Shown here: positions 1 to 6,084 of the stretch, one piece after another
How the letters are laid out: each line of letters opens with the position of its first letter
How positions within the stretch are numbered: the stretch's first letter is position 1
Source: an uncultured Burkholderiales bacterium
GTDB taxonomy: Bacteria; Pseudomonadota; Gammaproteobacteria; Burkholderiales; Burkholderiaceae_C
Assembly: GCA_903871865.1 (NCBI GenBank)
Contig: CAIQIL010000001.1
Span: 1-6,192, forward strand
Length of the DNA: 6,192 nt
Direction of reading: 5' to 3'
The notes under the pieces: model-generated
What the model saw: the letters and a program-made list of their open reading frames with translations, nothing else
The model's database searches: none
What the model was told of the DNA's origin: nothing
Position numbers and translations under genes: made by a program

Positions 1-1
1 T

Positions 2-112
2 GCCGAGATCGTGGAGATCATCACCCATGTCGGCTTGAACGTGTTGACCAATATCTTGGGCAAGGCCTCGCGTGTCGAGATTGACTTCCCCAAGATTGCA
101 TTGGCTGCCTGA
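2..112 (+). CDS. Carboxymuconolactone decarboxylase / AhpD-like protein, C-terminal end (5' truncated by window)
   Basis: Only the last 36 codons and the TGA stop are present; the rest lies upstream of the window. The residues run from AEIVEIITHVGLNVLTN to EIDFPKIALAA. A hydrophobic helix with a conserved His and Asn, followed by a short tail ending in EIDFP, is how many carboxymuconolactone decarboxylase/AhpD-family proteins end, and I assign the family from that memory alone. The CxxC or catalytic region that would separate a peroxidase-type AhpD from a true decarboxylase is not in view, so the activity is undetermined. The gene shares its strand with the cupin/CoA-transferase operon downstream. 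A hairpin and about 370 non-coding bases separate them, so it is probably its own transcription unit or the end of another operon. Confidence 0.72.
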   Translation, partial: AEIVEIITHVGLNVLTNILGKASRVEIDFPKIALAA

Positions 113-117
113 GTACC

Positions 118-150
118 CCTTTGGAATTCAAAACATTTGAATTCCAAAGG
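118..150 (+). terminator. Perfect 15-bp inverted repeat with 3-base loop, possible terminator of the AhpD-like gene
   Basis: The left arm CCTTTGGAATTCAAA (118-132) and right arm TTTGAATTCCAAAGG (136-150) are exact reverse complements around the loop ACA. The hairpin begins 5 bases after the upstream stop codon, where a terminator would be expected. Against that, the stem is only one-third G+C and is followed by TATTTGTGT rather than a clean T-run. A weak terminator, an mRNA 3'-end stabiliser or a protein-binding dyad are all possible. Confidence 0.45.
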
Positions 151-194
151 TATTTGTGTCGCGAGGTAAATGATCCGGACACCCTCATTGGGGT

Positions 195-222
195 TTGGGT
201 ACACTGAGGCACACAGAATAAT
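195..222 (+). promoter_or_regulatory. Weak sigma70-like promoter candidate (distal)
   Basis: TTGGGT (195-200) and AATAAT (217-222) are 16 bases apart. The -10 matches the consensus at five of six positions, the -35 at three. The palindrome CGGACGTCCG (233-242) would fall just past the predicted start of transcription, where an operator could sit. This is pattern matching only. Confidence 0.22.
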
Positions 223-404
223 AACGAAATGGCGGACGTCCGACATCCGCCCGCTCACGACAACAGTTTGGGCCCTCAAAGCCTGTGGGTTGGATGGAGC
301 GATTCTCGGGGCGACGACCCGCGGGCCATCGTCTGAGCAGTTCACTGCCTGGGTGCAGCCTGCAGTCACATTGGCGTCATCCTGGCAACGCAAGGGATCG
401 TGCA

Positions 405-433
405 TTGGAAATCCGACAATTCGAATTTTCAAT
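405..433 (+). promoter_or_regulatory. Sigma70-like promoter candidate for the cupin operon (proximal)
   Basis: TTGGAA (405-410) and TTCAAT (428-433) are separated by an ideal 17 bases, each matching its consensus at four of six positions. Transcription would start around 440, about 45 bases before the cupin start codon and upstream of its ribosome binding site. The palindrome AATTCGAATT (418-427) fills the spacer and AATGCGCATT (431-440) overlaps the -10 and start region, an arrangement that suits repression. The promoter itself is weak by sequence. Confidence 0.3.
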
Positions 434-471
434 GCGCATTTTTTCATTATCTCAATCGATGATTGGCCACA

Positions 472-477
472 AAGGAG
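472..477 (+). promoter_or_regulatory. Ribosome binding site that fixes the cupin start
   Basis: AAGGAG lies 6 bases before the ATG at 484. An alternative in-frame TTG at 463 would add seven residues, but it lies upstream of this site and has no Shine-Dalgarno of its own, so the ATG at 484 is preferred. Confidence 0.85.
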
Positions 478-483
478 CCAGGA

Positions 484-882
484 ATGACCGTTGCTGAAAA
501 TACAGGTAATCAATCACCTTTTGACAAGGTTCTCAAACTCGGCGTGGGTGCAGTGGATCTGCCCGACATTGAATTTCAGCCATACCAGCCGGATTTGCGC
601 CGAGGGGTTCAGATTCATGTGCTGTTCGACAACAAGCCAGGTGATCCGAAAGGCTCTGACGCGGCCCTGATCCGCTATGAGCCCGGCGCTTTCACGCCGC
701 GCCACCTGCACATGGGCTACGAGATGGTGTTCGTGCTGCAAGGTGAGTACGTCGAAAACGACATCACCTACCTGCCTGGCTCGCTGATCGTGCGCGCGCC
801 TGGCACAACGCACGAGATGCGCTCCAACCCCGGTTGCACGATCTTGGCCATGCGCGACATCCCGGTCAAGCAATTGACCTGA
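484..882 (+). CDS. Small ChrR-type cupin-domain protein (putative metal-dependent enzyme)
   Basis: The protein is a single cupin barrel of 132 residues. Cupin motif 1 is clear at about residues 68-87: H74, H76 and E80 in PRHLHMGYE, closing with a Gly after VFVLQ. Motif 2 is at about 97-110, with LPG followed by PGTTH and H110. These make up the canonical 3His-1Glu metal site, so the site looks intact and an enzyme is more likely than a pure sensor. The pattern fits the ChrR-like cupin group (Cupin_7), which is known as the C-terminal domain of anti-sigma factor ChrR and also occurs in stand-alone dioxygenases. There is no N-terminal anti-sigma zinc domain here and no sigma factor gene adjacent, so an anti-sigma role is unlikely. 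It is the first gene of the probable operon, 54 bases ahead of the CoA-transferase, and may make that enzyme's carboxylate substrate (inference). It has no signal peptide, so it is cytoplasmic. The substrate is unknown. Confidence 0.88.
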   Translation: MTVAENTGNQSPFDKVLKLGVGAVDLPDIEFQPYQPDLRRGVQIHVLFDNKPGDPKGSDAALIRYEPGAFTPRHLHMGYEMVFVLQGEYVENDITYLPGSLIVRAPGTTHEMRSNPGCTILAMRDIPVKQLT

Positions 883-936
883 GCGCGACTGGCGCCCGAG
901 CACATCACAACGCACCACGCGAGGGGAGAGAGCAGC

Positions 937-2484
937 ATGAAGATTGTCACCGCACACGAAGCCGTCAGTGCCATCGAGGATCACTGGACCATCGTTCCCG
1001 GAGGCTTCGGCAGCTGTGGACACCCAGATGAACTCACGCAGGCGCTGCGGGAGCGATTCCAGCAGACAGGACGTCCCCGGGGGCTGACCTACCTGTTCGC
1101 AGCCGGGCCCGGTGACAAGGCCGGGCGAGGTCTGGATGCCATCGCGCTGGAGGGCCTGGTTGAACGCGCCATCGGTGGCTTCTGGGGCCTGTGTCCCACA
1201 CTGACGTCGATGGCAAGGGCGGGCACCATCGAAGCCCACAACTGGCCACAGGGCGTGGTCAGCAAGATGTTTTCGGCCATCGCCAGCGGCGAGCCTGGCC
1301 TGTTGAGCCGGGTCGGGTTGGGCACGTTCGTCGACCCCGATGTGGAAGGGGGCGTCATCGATGGCCGCGGGTCGGCCACGATGGTGCGCAAGACCGAGGT
1401 TTTTGGGCATGAGATGCTGTTCTATCCGGCGCAGCCTGTGCAATGCGCCTTGCTCAGAGGCACAACGGCCGATGCCGCAGGCAACATCAGTTTCGAAGAC
1501 GAGACCTCTTACATGGATGCGCTCGCACAGGCGCAGGCGGCCAAGCGCAGCAAAGGCTTGGTGATCGTTCAGGTCAAGCGCGTGTGCGAGCGCCTGCAGC
1601 CGCACAGCGTGAAGGTGCCAGGGTTCTTGGTGGACAGGGTCGTCGTGGCCCGTGCGGACATGCACCCACAAACCTACGGCTGCGCTCACGATCCGCGCTA
1701 CACCCGCAACGAGGGTCAGGGCCTGACGGCAGCGGCACGCCGCCCGGTGCCGCTGGAGAAAACGATCATCGCCCACCGTGCCGCCCTGGAGCTGGCGCGC
1801 CACCCGGGTGCGACGGTGAACCTGGGCATCGGTGTGCCGGCGCTGATCGGTCCGATCGCGGCCAGCCTGGGGGTGCACGACTACACGCTGACCGTGGAGT
1901 CCGGCCTGATCGGTGGCGTGCCCGACGAGGGGCTGTCGTTCGGAGCGGTGCGCAATCCGGTGGCCCTCATCGAGCAGGCGGCGCTCTTCAACCTCTACGA
2001 CGGCGGAGGCATCGATGTGGCCTTTCTGGGCTTTGCGCAAGCCGATGCCCGGGGCAACGTCAACGTCAGTCGCTTCGCGGACAAGCTCACCGGCTCGGGA
2101 GGCTTCATCAACATTTCCCAGGCCGCCAGAAAGATTGTTTTCTGCGGCACTTTCAGCGCCGATGGCTTGCGCGTGGCCTTGGGCCGCGAGGGGCTGTTGG
2201 TCCTCAACGAAGGGGCCGTCGTGAAGTTCCAGGACGCGGTCTCTCACCTGACCTTCAACGGCCCCCGGGCTGTGGCAGAGCACCGTGAGGTGATGTTCAT
2301 CACCGAGCGTGCGGTGTTTGTGCTAGGCCCACAGGGCCTGGTCCTGACCGAGGTGGCGCCCGGTGTGTCACCCAAGCAGTTGCAACAACAAGTTCCCTTT
2401 GACCTTGCAGTATCTCCGTCACTTCGCGACATGGCCGGTCCCTGGCGAGAGCCTGCCGGTCTCCAACCATCATTCAATCAGTGA
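937..2484 (+). CDS. Fused acyl-CoA:acetate/propionate CoA-transferase (YdiF/Pct type)
   Basis: This 515-residue protein matches the one-chain family I CoA-transferases (propionate CoA-transferase Pct, YdiF), in which alpha and beta domains of 3-oxoacid CoA-transferase are fused; members are usually about 515-530 residues, so it is full length. The alpha half carries VPGGFG (20-25), GHPDELTQAL, AAGPGD, IGGFWGL and VGLGTFVDP, all family blocks. The beta half begins near residue 275 with NLGIGVP (295-301) and holds the catalytic glutamate, E321, in TVESGLIGGVP; the family commonly has EPG at this spot. That Glu forms a glutamyl-CoA thioester during CoA exchange between a short-chain acyl-CoA and a carboxylate. 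The ATG at 937 follows a purine-rich GGGGAGAG. The gene lies between the cupin and the FAD protein on the same strand. Acceptor and donor preference cannot be told from sequence. Cytoplasmic. Confidence 0.93.
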   Translation: MKIVTAHEAVSAIEDHWTIVPGGFGSCGHPDELTQALRERFQQTGRPRGLTYLFAAGPGDKAGRGLDAIALEGLVERAIGGFWGLCPTLTSMARAGTIEAHNWPQGVVSKMFSAIASGEPGLLSRVGLGTFVDPDVEGGVIDGRGSATMVRKTEVFGHEMLFYPAQPVQCALLRGTTADAAGNISFEDETSYMDALAQAQAAKRSKGLVIVQVKRVCERLQPHSVKVPGFLVDRVVVARADMHPQTYGCAHDPRYTRNEGQGLTAAARRPVPLEKTIIAHRAALELARHPGATVNLGIGVPALIGPIAASLGVHDYTLTVESGLIGGVPDEGLSFGAVRNPVALIEQAALFNLYDGGGIDVAFLGFAQADARGNVNVSRFADKLTGSGGFINISQAARKIVFCGTFSADGLRVALGREGLLVLNEGAVVKFQDAVSHLTFNGPRAVAEHREVMFITERAVFVLGPQGLVLTEVAPGVSPKQLQQQVPFDLAVSPSLRDMAGPWREPAGLQPSFNQ

Positions 2485-2493
2485 GAAATTCCC

Positions 2494-4086
2494 ATGGACC
2501 AAGTCATTGCCCTGGTGGGCGGGGGTGCCACCGCCCTGGCCTTCACCCACACCTACATCCAAGAGTACGAGGCTGACGCCCAGTTGCCCGGCACGATCTA
2601 TCTGTTCGAGAAACGGGCCTGCTTTGGGCCCGGTGCCGCGTATGGGCCGGACACAGCCTCCAACCTGCTCAACACCAAGACAGGTTTCATCACGCCGTTC
2701 CACGACCGGCCGGGCGATTTCCACGCCTGGCTCGGCAGCAAGGAAGACCTGTGGCGGCCCCACTTTCCGCACTTCGAACCCGATCCGAACAGCTATGCAC
2801 CTCGCCCGCTGTTTGGCATGTACCTCCAGGACCGCATGTCCTGGCTGATCCGCGAAGCGCTGGCCAAGGGCATCCGCATCGTGCAAATCCATGCCGAGGT
2901 GAAGGACGTGGTGCAGATGGGTCGCAGCCATGTGGTCAAGACGGACTGCAGCCTGACCCTCAAGGCCGACCATGTTTTTCTGACCTGTGGCACGTTGCCG
3001 GAACGCAAGCAGGGGGAGATCGCGCTGTCGCCCCGCGTGCTGGCCAGCCCCTACCCCGTGGCCGCATTGCCAAGCAAGATCCCGAGCGCGGCCCGCGTGG
3101 CCGTCGTGGGCGCGCGCCTGAGCTGCATCGATGCGGTCATCGGCCTGGTCGAAGGCGGGCACACGGGGCACATCGCGATCTACTCGCGCAGCGGGCATTT
3201 CCCTTCCGTGCGTGGCACGCAGGGGCGCATCGTCACGCAACACCTGACGGCCGAGAAGGTCGAGGCGCTGGCGTGCCGCAAGGGCGGTGGCTTGAAGGTC
3301 ACGGACCTGATGGGTCTGGTGCGCCAGGAAATCGCCGAAGTCAGTCAGATCCCGCTGGACGCTGTGCCCACGCTGGATGCGCCACCTGCGCCGCCCGAGA
3401 ACCTGATGGAGCACCTCAAGGCCGAGATCGCAGCGTCCCGCCATGACCGACCCTGGCAGGCCGTGCTGTACGCGACCAATGCCATCGTGGACAGGCTGTG
3501 GCAAGCGCTGGAGGACAGCGAGCGCCGCTTGTTCATGGCCGAGTACATGAGCGCTTTCATGGCCTTTCGCGTCTCCATCCCGGTCGAAAACGCCCAGAAG
3601 ATCCTGAGCTACCTGGAAAGCGGGCAACTCAGTTTCCACCCTGGCGAGTTCTCCCTGGGTCTGGATGCGCAGGGTCGCCCGGTGATGACACCGTCCAATG
3701 GCAACTTGTCGCCGCGCCGTTACGACAAAGTCATCAAGGCCACGGGCAGTCCTCGTGCGCTGGCGTCCGTGGAGTCTGACCTGATGGCACAGCTGATGCG
3801 CCGTGGTGAAGTCACGCCCCACTCGATGGGCGGCTTGCAGGTCGATCCTGTCAGCTACGAGGTGATCGATGCGGCCGGTCGTCGCAATCCGTCCATGCGT
3901 GCCTTGGGCGAGCTGACCAACGGCACTTTCTTCTTCACCAGCGCCCTGGACATCAATGCCCGCCATGCGCGCGCCTGTGCCTTGGCCTTCAACCAGCGAC
4001 AGCAGCGTCAGCGTGTGCCGGCAGTCTTGACACGCCAGCGCCGGGTCGCTCGGACGGAAGGCGTGCGTGAGGTGTCGGGCCTCTGA
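2494..4086 (+). CDS. FAD/NAD(P)-binding protein, COG4529 (YdhS-like) family
   Basis: This 530-residue protein starts with a Rossmann dinucleotide fold, VIALVGGGATAL (residues 4-15, GGG in place of GxG), then FGPGAAYGP (44-52) and NLLNT (57-61), which match the 'G.AY...LLN' region of COG4529/NAD_binding_9 proteins. A second nucleotide site follows: RVAVVGARLSCIDAV (about 201-215) and SRSGHFPSVR (231-240). The C-terminal end carries KATGSP and an LGELTNGTFFFTSALDINARHA block of the sort that closes flavoprotein folds. Most members are uncharacterised; a flavin-dependent oxidoreductase or monooxygenase is the best guess. The start codon is 9 bases after the CoA-transferase stop and has only a weak GAGAAA in front, which suggests translational coupling to that gene. 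An intrinsic terminator follows, so this is the last gene of the operon. There is no signal peptide, so it is probably cytoplasmic. The substrate is unknown. Confidence 0.87.
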   Translation: MDQVIALVGGGATALAFTHTYIQEYEADAQLPGTIYLFEKRACFGPGAAYGPDTASNLLNTKTGFITPFHDRPGDFHAWLGSKEDLWRPHFPHFEPDPNSYAPRPLFGMYLQDRMSWLIREALAKGIRIVQIHAEVKDVVQMGRSHVVKTDCSLTLKADHVFLTCGTLPERKQGEIALSPRVLASPYPVAALPSKIPSAARVAVVGARLSCIDAVIGLVEGGHTGHIAIYSRSGHFPSVRGTQGRIVTQHLTAEKVEALACRKGGGLKVTDLMGLVRQEIAEVSQIPLDAVPTLDAPPAPPENLMEHLKAEIAASRHDRPWQAVLYATNAIVDRLWQALEDSERRLFMAEYMSAFMAFRVSIPVENAQKILSYLESGQLSFHPGEFSLGLDAQGRPVMTPSNGNLSPRRYDKVIKATGSPRALASVESDLMAQLMRRGEVTPHSMGGLQVDPVSYEVIDAAGRRNPSMRALGELTNGTFFFTSALDINARHARACALAFNQRQQRQRVPAVLTRQRRVARTEGVREVSGL

Positions 4087-4110
4087 AGGCCCCAGCTCTG
4101 AAGGCCCCAG
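4081..4110 (+). repeat. 15-bp perfect tandem duplication across the stop codon
   Basis: CTCTGAAGGCCCCAG occurs twice back to back (4081-4095 and 4096-4110). The first copy contains the TGA stop of the FAD/NAD(P) gene (4084-4086). Because the unit is 15 bases, the second TGA is in the same frame, giving a tandem in-frame stop 15 bases later. It looks like a slippage duplication in the 3' end of the gene. Confidence 0.9.
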
Positions 4111-4112
4111 TC

Positions 4113-4151
4113 AAAAGCCCTGCCGGTGTGACGCCGGCAGGGCTTTTTTTT
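4113..4151 (+). terminator. Intrinsic terminator of the cupin-CoA-transferase-flavoprotein operon
   Basis: The arms AAAAGCCCTGCCGG (4113-4126) and CCGGCAGGGCTTTT (4134-4147) are exact complements around a 7-base loop, and eight consecutive T residues run from 4144 to 4151. It lies 26 bases past the flavoprotein stop. Read on the - strand the same stem is followed by four T residues, so it may also serve, less strongly, as the end point for the convergent tautomerase gene, whose stop is at 4197. Confidence 0.95.
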
Positions 4152-4196
4152 GTGTGTGCTGCAGGTGTGGTGCAGCGGTGCCCGGGCCCCTGGGTG

Positions 4197-4598
4197 TCAG
4201 GGGGCCGCGGCTGCCTGTGCTCGCACGGCTTGCGTCTTGCCGTCGTAGCCCCAGTCGGTGTTGGCCAGCTCTTGCACCACGATGTAGGTGGGTGCCAGCG
4301 ATGGGCCCAGCATCCCTTGCAGCGTTTCATGGGCATGCGCAATGAAGCTGGCCTTTTCCTCGGCCGTGTTCGTGCCTGCCGTGATGAAAGCGGTCATCTG
4401 CCAGGCCAACTGGCCATCCGCCAGCGGCAGGCCGTTCACCGACCAGGCTGCGTCGGCCTGGGCATCGACGTGGACGACAGTGAGTTCAGCCTTCTTGCGC
4501 AGGATGTCGGCCATCAGCCGGGTGATGGCCACCTGGAGGTGCGCGACGTCCGTGGCATTGGGCTGTGCGCCGCGGAGGGAGAGGTGAATGAAGGGCAT
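4197..4598 (-). CDS. Tautomerase-superfamily protein, fused two-domain 4-oxalocrotonate tautomerase type
   Basis: The 133-residue protein begins MPFIHLSLRG. After Met removal the N-terminal Pro would be the general base or acid that defines this superfamily, which tautomerises keto/enol groups of 2-oxo acids and related compounds. Classic 4-OT subunits are about 62 residues. Here two beta-alpha-beta halves can be seen: PFIHLSLRG through ELTVVHVDAQ, then AWQMTAFITAGTNTAEEKASFIAHAHETL through TYIVVQELANTDWGYDG. The second half has no matching Pro at its start, so only one Pro active site per chain is expected. The start at 4598 is chosen because AGGAG lies 6 bases upstream and it puts Pro at position 2; an 18-codon extension to 4652 would bury the Pro. 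The gene runs convergent to the operon on its left and downstream of the exported-protein gene. Substrate unknown; cytoplasmic. Confidence 0.88.
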   Translation of the reverse strand: MPFIHLSLRGAQPNATDVAHLQVAITRLMADILRKKAELTVVHVDAQADAAWSVNGLPLADGQLAWQMTAFITAGTNTAEEKASFIAHAHETLQGMLGPSLAPTYIVVQELANTDWGYDGKTQAVRAQAAAAP

Positions 4599-4604
4599 GT
4601 GGAT

Positions 4605-4609
4605 CTCCT
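4605..4609 (-). promoter_or_regulatory. Ribosome binding site that fixes the tautomerase start
   Basis: On the - strand AGGAG is followed by 6 bases and then the ATG at 4598. This supports the shorter protein starting Met-Pro over the in-frame extension to 4652. Confidence 0.85.
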
Positions 4610-4634
4610 GAGTGGGTGATGAGGGAACGTCATG

Positions 4635-4671
4635 AAGCGCCGACCCGGACATGGGTCCATGGTCGGCGCTT
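4635..4671. repeat. Inverted repeat / hairpin upstream of the tautomerase gene
   Basis: The arms AAGCGCCGACC (4635-4645) and GGTCGGCGCTT (4661-4671) are perfect 11-bp complements. The 15-base interior holds a further small stem, GGAC (4647-4650) with GTCC (4655-4658), so the whole folds as one long, slightly interrupted hairpin. No T-run follows on either strand, so it is not a standard intrinsic terminator. It sits between two - strand genes, about 37 bases upstream of the tautomerase start. Confidence 0.8.
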
Positions 4672-4697
4672 GGAAAGGGTGGGCTTGGTTGTGTTCT

Positions 4698-4738
4698 GGG
4701 TCGCCACGGTCAGGGCTTGGCATGCCGCGTGGCGACCC
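4698..4738. repeat. Inverted repeat / hairpin just after the exported-protein gene
   Basis: The arms GGGTCGCCACG (4698-4708) and CGTGGCGACCC (4728-4738) are perfect 11-bp complements around a 19-base loop, which itself contains the palindrome GGCATGCC (4719-4726). On the - strand it begins 9 bases after the exported-protein stop, the usual place for a terminator, but no T-run follows. It may act as a 3'-end stabiliser or a weak terminator. Confidence 0.8.
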
Positions 4739-4747
4739 GTTCAGGCA

Positions 4748-6073
4748 TCACTGGCGCGTGTCAGCGTCTTTGACGAAGTCCTTGATGTAGCCCTGCAGCA
4801 CCACGGCGCGCTGCGTGTTGGCGAAGCGCGGTGCGACCAGCCCGTCATTGGCTTCGCGCGTGATGGTGAAGCGCGAGTACTTGCTGATGGGGAAGTACAA
4901 GCGGCTGTTGGGCAGGCCACCGTCGGAGGTGCCATTCATGTCGATCTCGGTGAACGACAAGACGCCATCGTTGTTGCGGTCGATCAGCGCGACCTGACGC
5001 GCCACCGAGGCGTACAGGCGGGTCTGGGGATCGGTCACCCCAGGCATGAAAGACGCGCGTCGCAGGAACACGTCGGCATGGATCTCTTCGTTCATGCCGG
5101 ATGGCGATGAGCGCAGGCGGAATTCGAGCTGTTCCGGCACCTTGGCTTCAGAGCGGTCCGGGTCGCGGGGGATGTCCGGGTTGTCGCCGTAAATGCGGCC
5201 ATCGTTCTGGATGCCAGCAGGGCCAGAGCCAGGGATGGACGACAGGAACTGACCCAGAACGCCTGCGGCAAACGCCCCTGCAGGCGGGTAGAAGGCGATT
5301 TGACCGCCCACGTGCGGGAACTCGAAGTGCGGGAACACCATGTTGGTGGCGGGCTTGAATTCCCAGTAGTGGTGGCCGTCGTCCTGGCGCAGCGTGTTGA
5401 AGGCGCCAGCGTTCAAGGGGAAGGGCACGACGTTGCTGATCTTGCTGGGCCAGACATCGGTGGGAGAGGGGTAGCGTGGCGCCTTGCCATCCAGCGTGAA
5501 GACGTTGCCGGGCACGTTGTTGCCGGTGCCCATGCGGGCCAGGATGGCCGCATCTTCGGCGGTGATGGTGCCGAAAGAGGCGGTGCCATCGGCGCGCGCA
5601 GGGCCAACGGGTGGCACGTGCGAGTCGTACCAGAGCTGCAGCTCGTAGTTGCCGCCTTCGGCCTTGATGGATTTCAGGCCGGCGACGTCAAGGTAGACGC
5701 TGACTTGGGTGCGGGGATCGTTGGGGTCGGTGGGCAGGCCGGCTTTGCGCTGGATGGCCATGCGCACCAGCCCTGTGGTGCCGGGGCCTCCGGCGGTCGG
5801 CGTGGCCTTGTCGTTCACGCCCGGGATTTGGGTCGTGAAGACATTGGGCTGAAAGCTGGTGTTGTCCAGCACCGCGAACCGGTAGGGGATCTCATCGCCC
5901 TTGATGCTCAAGGGCAGGTAGTCGTGGGCCTTGTTGCGCAGTTCGGCGAGCTTGGCGCGCACGACCCTGTCGCTCATCGCATCGCTGGCGACGGTGGCGT
6001 CGAGTTGCGCTTGCGCGCTGAAGACGGTGCAAGCCATGCACGCGGCGATGGCCAGTTGATTGAGTTGGTTCAT
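4748..6073 (-). CDS. Exported protein of unknown family with a C-terminal EF-hand loop
   Basis: I do not recognise this 441-residue protein. It starts with a probable Sec signal peptide: a hydrophobic LAIAACMACTVFSA core and a likely cut after AQA near residue 22. The n-region (MNQLNQL) has no Lys or Arg, which is unusual. The only two cysteines I see are in the signal peptide; an IAAC stretch resembles a lipobox but lies too near the N-terminus. The mature chain is rich in Pro, Gly and Asn, has His clusters (DDGHHYWEF, FPHFEFPHVGG), and near residues 365-376 carries DRNNDGVLSFTE, an exact EF-hand calcium-binding loop (D1, N3, D5, G6, S9, E12). A helix-like segment (RLYASVARQVALI) precedes it. 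A periplasmic or secreted calcium-binding protein is the safest call. The start at 6073 is preferred because AAGGA lies 6 bases upstream; the ATG at 6079 directly abuts that site. It is the upstream - strand neighbour of the tautomerase gene. Confidence 0.8.
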   Translation of the reverse strand: MNQLNQLAIAACMACTVFSAQAQLDATVASDAMSDRVVRAKLAELRNKAHDYLPLSIKGDEIPYRFAVLDNTSFQPNVFTTQIPGVNDKATPTAGGPGTTGLVRMAIQRKAGLPTDPNDPRTQVSVYLDVAGLKSIKAEGGNYELQLWYDSHVPPVGPARADGTASFGTITAEDAAILARMGTGNNVPGNVFTLDGKAPRYPSPTDVWPSKISNVVPFPLNAGAFNTLRQDDGHHYWEFKPATNMVFPHFEFPHVGGQIAFYPPAGAFAAGVLGQFLSSIPGSGPAGIQNDGRIYGDNPDIPRDPDRSEAKVPEQLEFRLRSSPSGMNEEIHADVFLRRASFMPGVTDPQTRLYASVARQVALIDRNNDGVLSFTEIDMNGTSDGGLPNSRLYFPISKYSRFTITREANDGLVAPRFANTQRAVVLQGYIKDFVKDADTRQ

Positions 6074-6079
6074 GTCCAT

Positions 6080-6084
6080 TCCTT
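6080..6084 (-). promoter_or_regulatory. Ribosome binding site that decides the exported-protein start
   Basis: On the - strand AAGGA touches the ATG at 6079 with no spacer but stands 6 bases from the ATG at 6073. The second ATG is therefore the better start, shortening the product by two residues (443 to 441). Confidence 0.7.

Larger units (their letters stand above)
113..483. other. Non-coding region upstream of the cupin operon
   Basis: I find no convincing gene here. A + strand reading frame covering 170-487 has no recognisable motif, no ribosome binding site in front of it and no normal codon bias, and it overlaps the well-supported cupin start. The stretch holds the 118-150 hairpin, several short perfect palindromes (CGGACGTCCG at 233-242, AATTCGAATT at 418-427, AATGCGCATT at 431-440), a CAATC-GAT-GATTG dyad at 453-465, and two weak promoter candidates. 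It most likely contains the control region of the operon starting at 484. Confidence 0.6.

Noticed and set aside
170..487. Possible 105-residue gene before the cupin
   Set aside because: It has no ribosome binding site, no recognisable motif and no usual codon bias, and its end overlaps the well-supported cupin start.
484..882. Cupin as an anti-sigma factor (ChrR)
   Set aside because: The protein is a lone cupin domain without the N-terminal zinc-binding anti-sigma domain, and no sigma factor gene lies next to it.
514..2283. Long open reading frame on the - strand opposite the cupin and CoA-transferase genes
   Set aside because: It is antisense to two genes with clear family motifs. Its translation is rich in His, Arg, Ala and Gln with no recognisable domain, typical of the mirror frame of GC-rich genes.
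2470..3966. Long open reading frame on the - strand opposite the FAD/NAD(P) gene
   Set aside because: It is antisense to a gene with intact nucleotide-binding motifs, and shows only the low-complexity His/Arg/Gln-rich composition of a shadow frame.
4128..4619. Open reading frame on the + strand opposite the tautomerase gene
   Set aside because: It begins inside the intrinsic terminator and is antisense to a gene with a good ribosome binding site and the Met-Pro tautomerase start.
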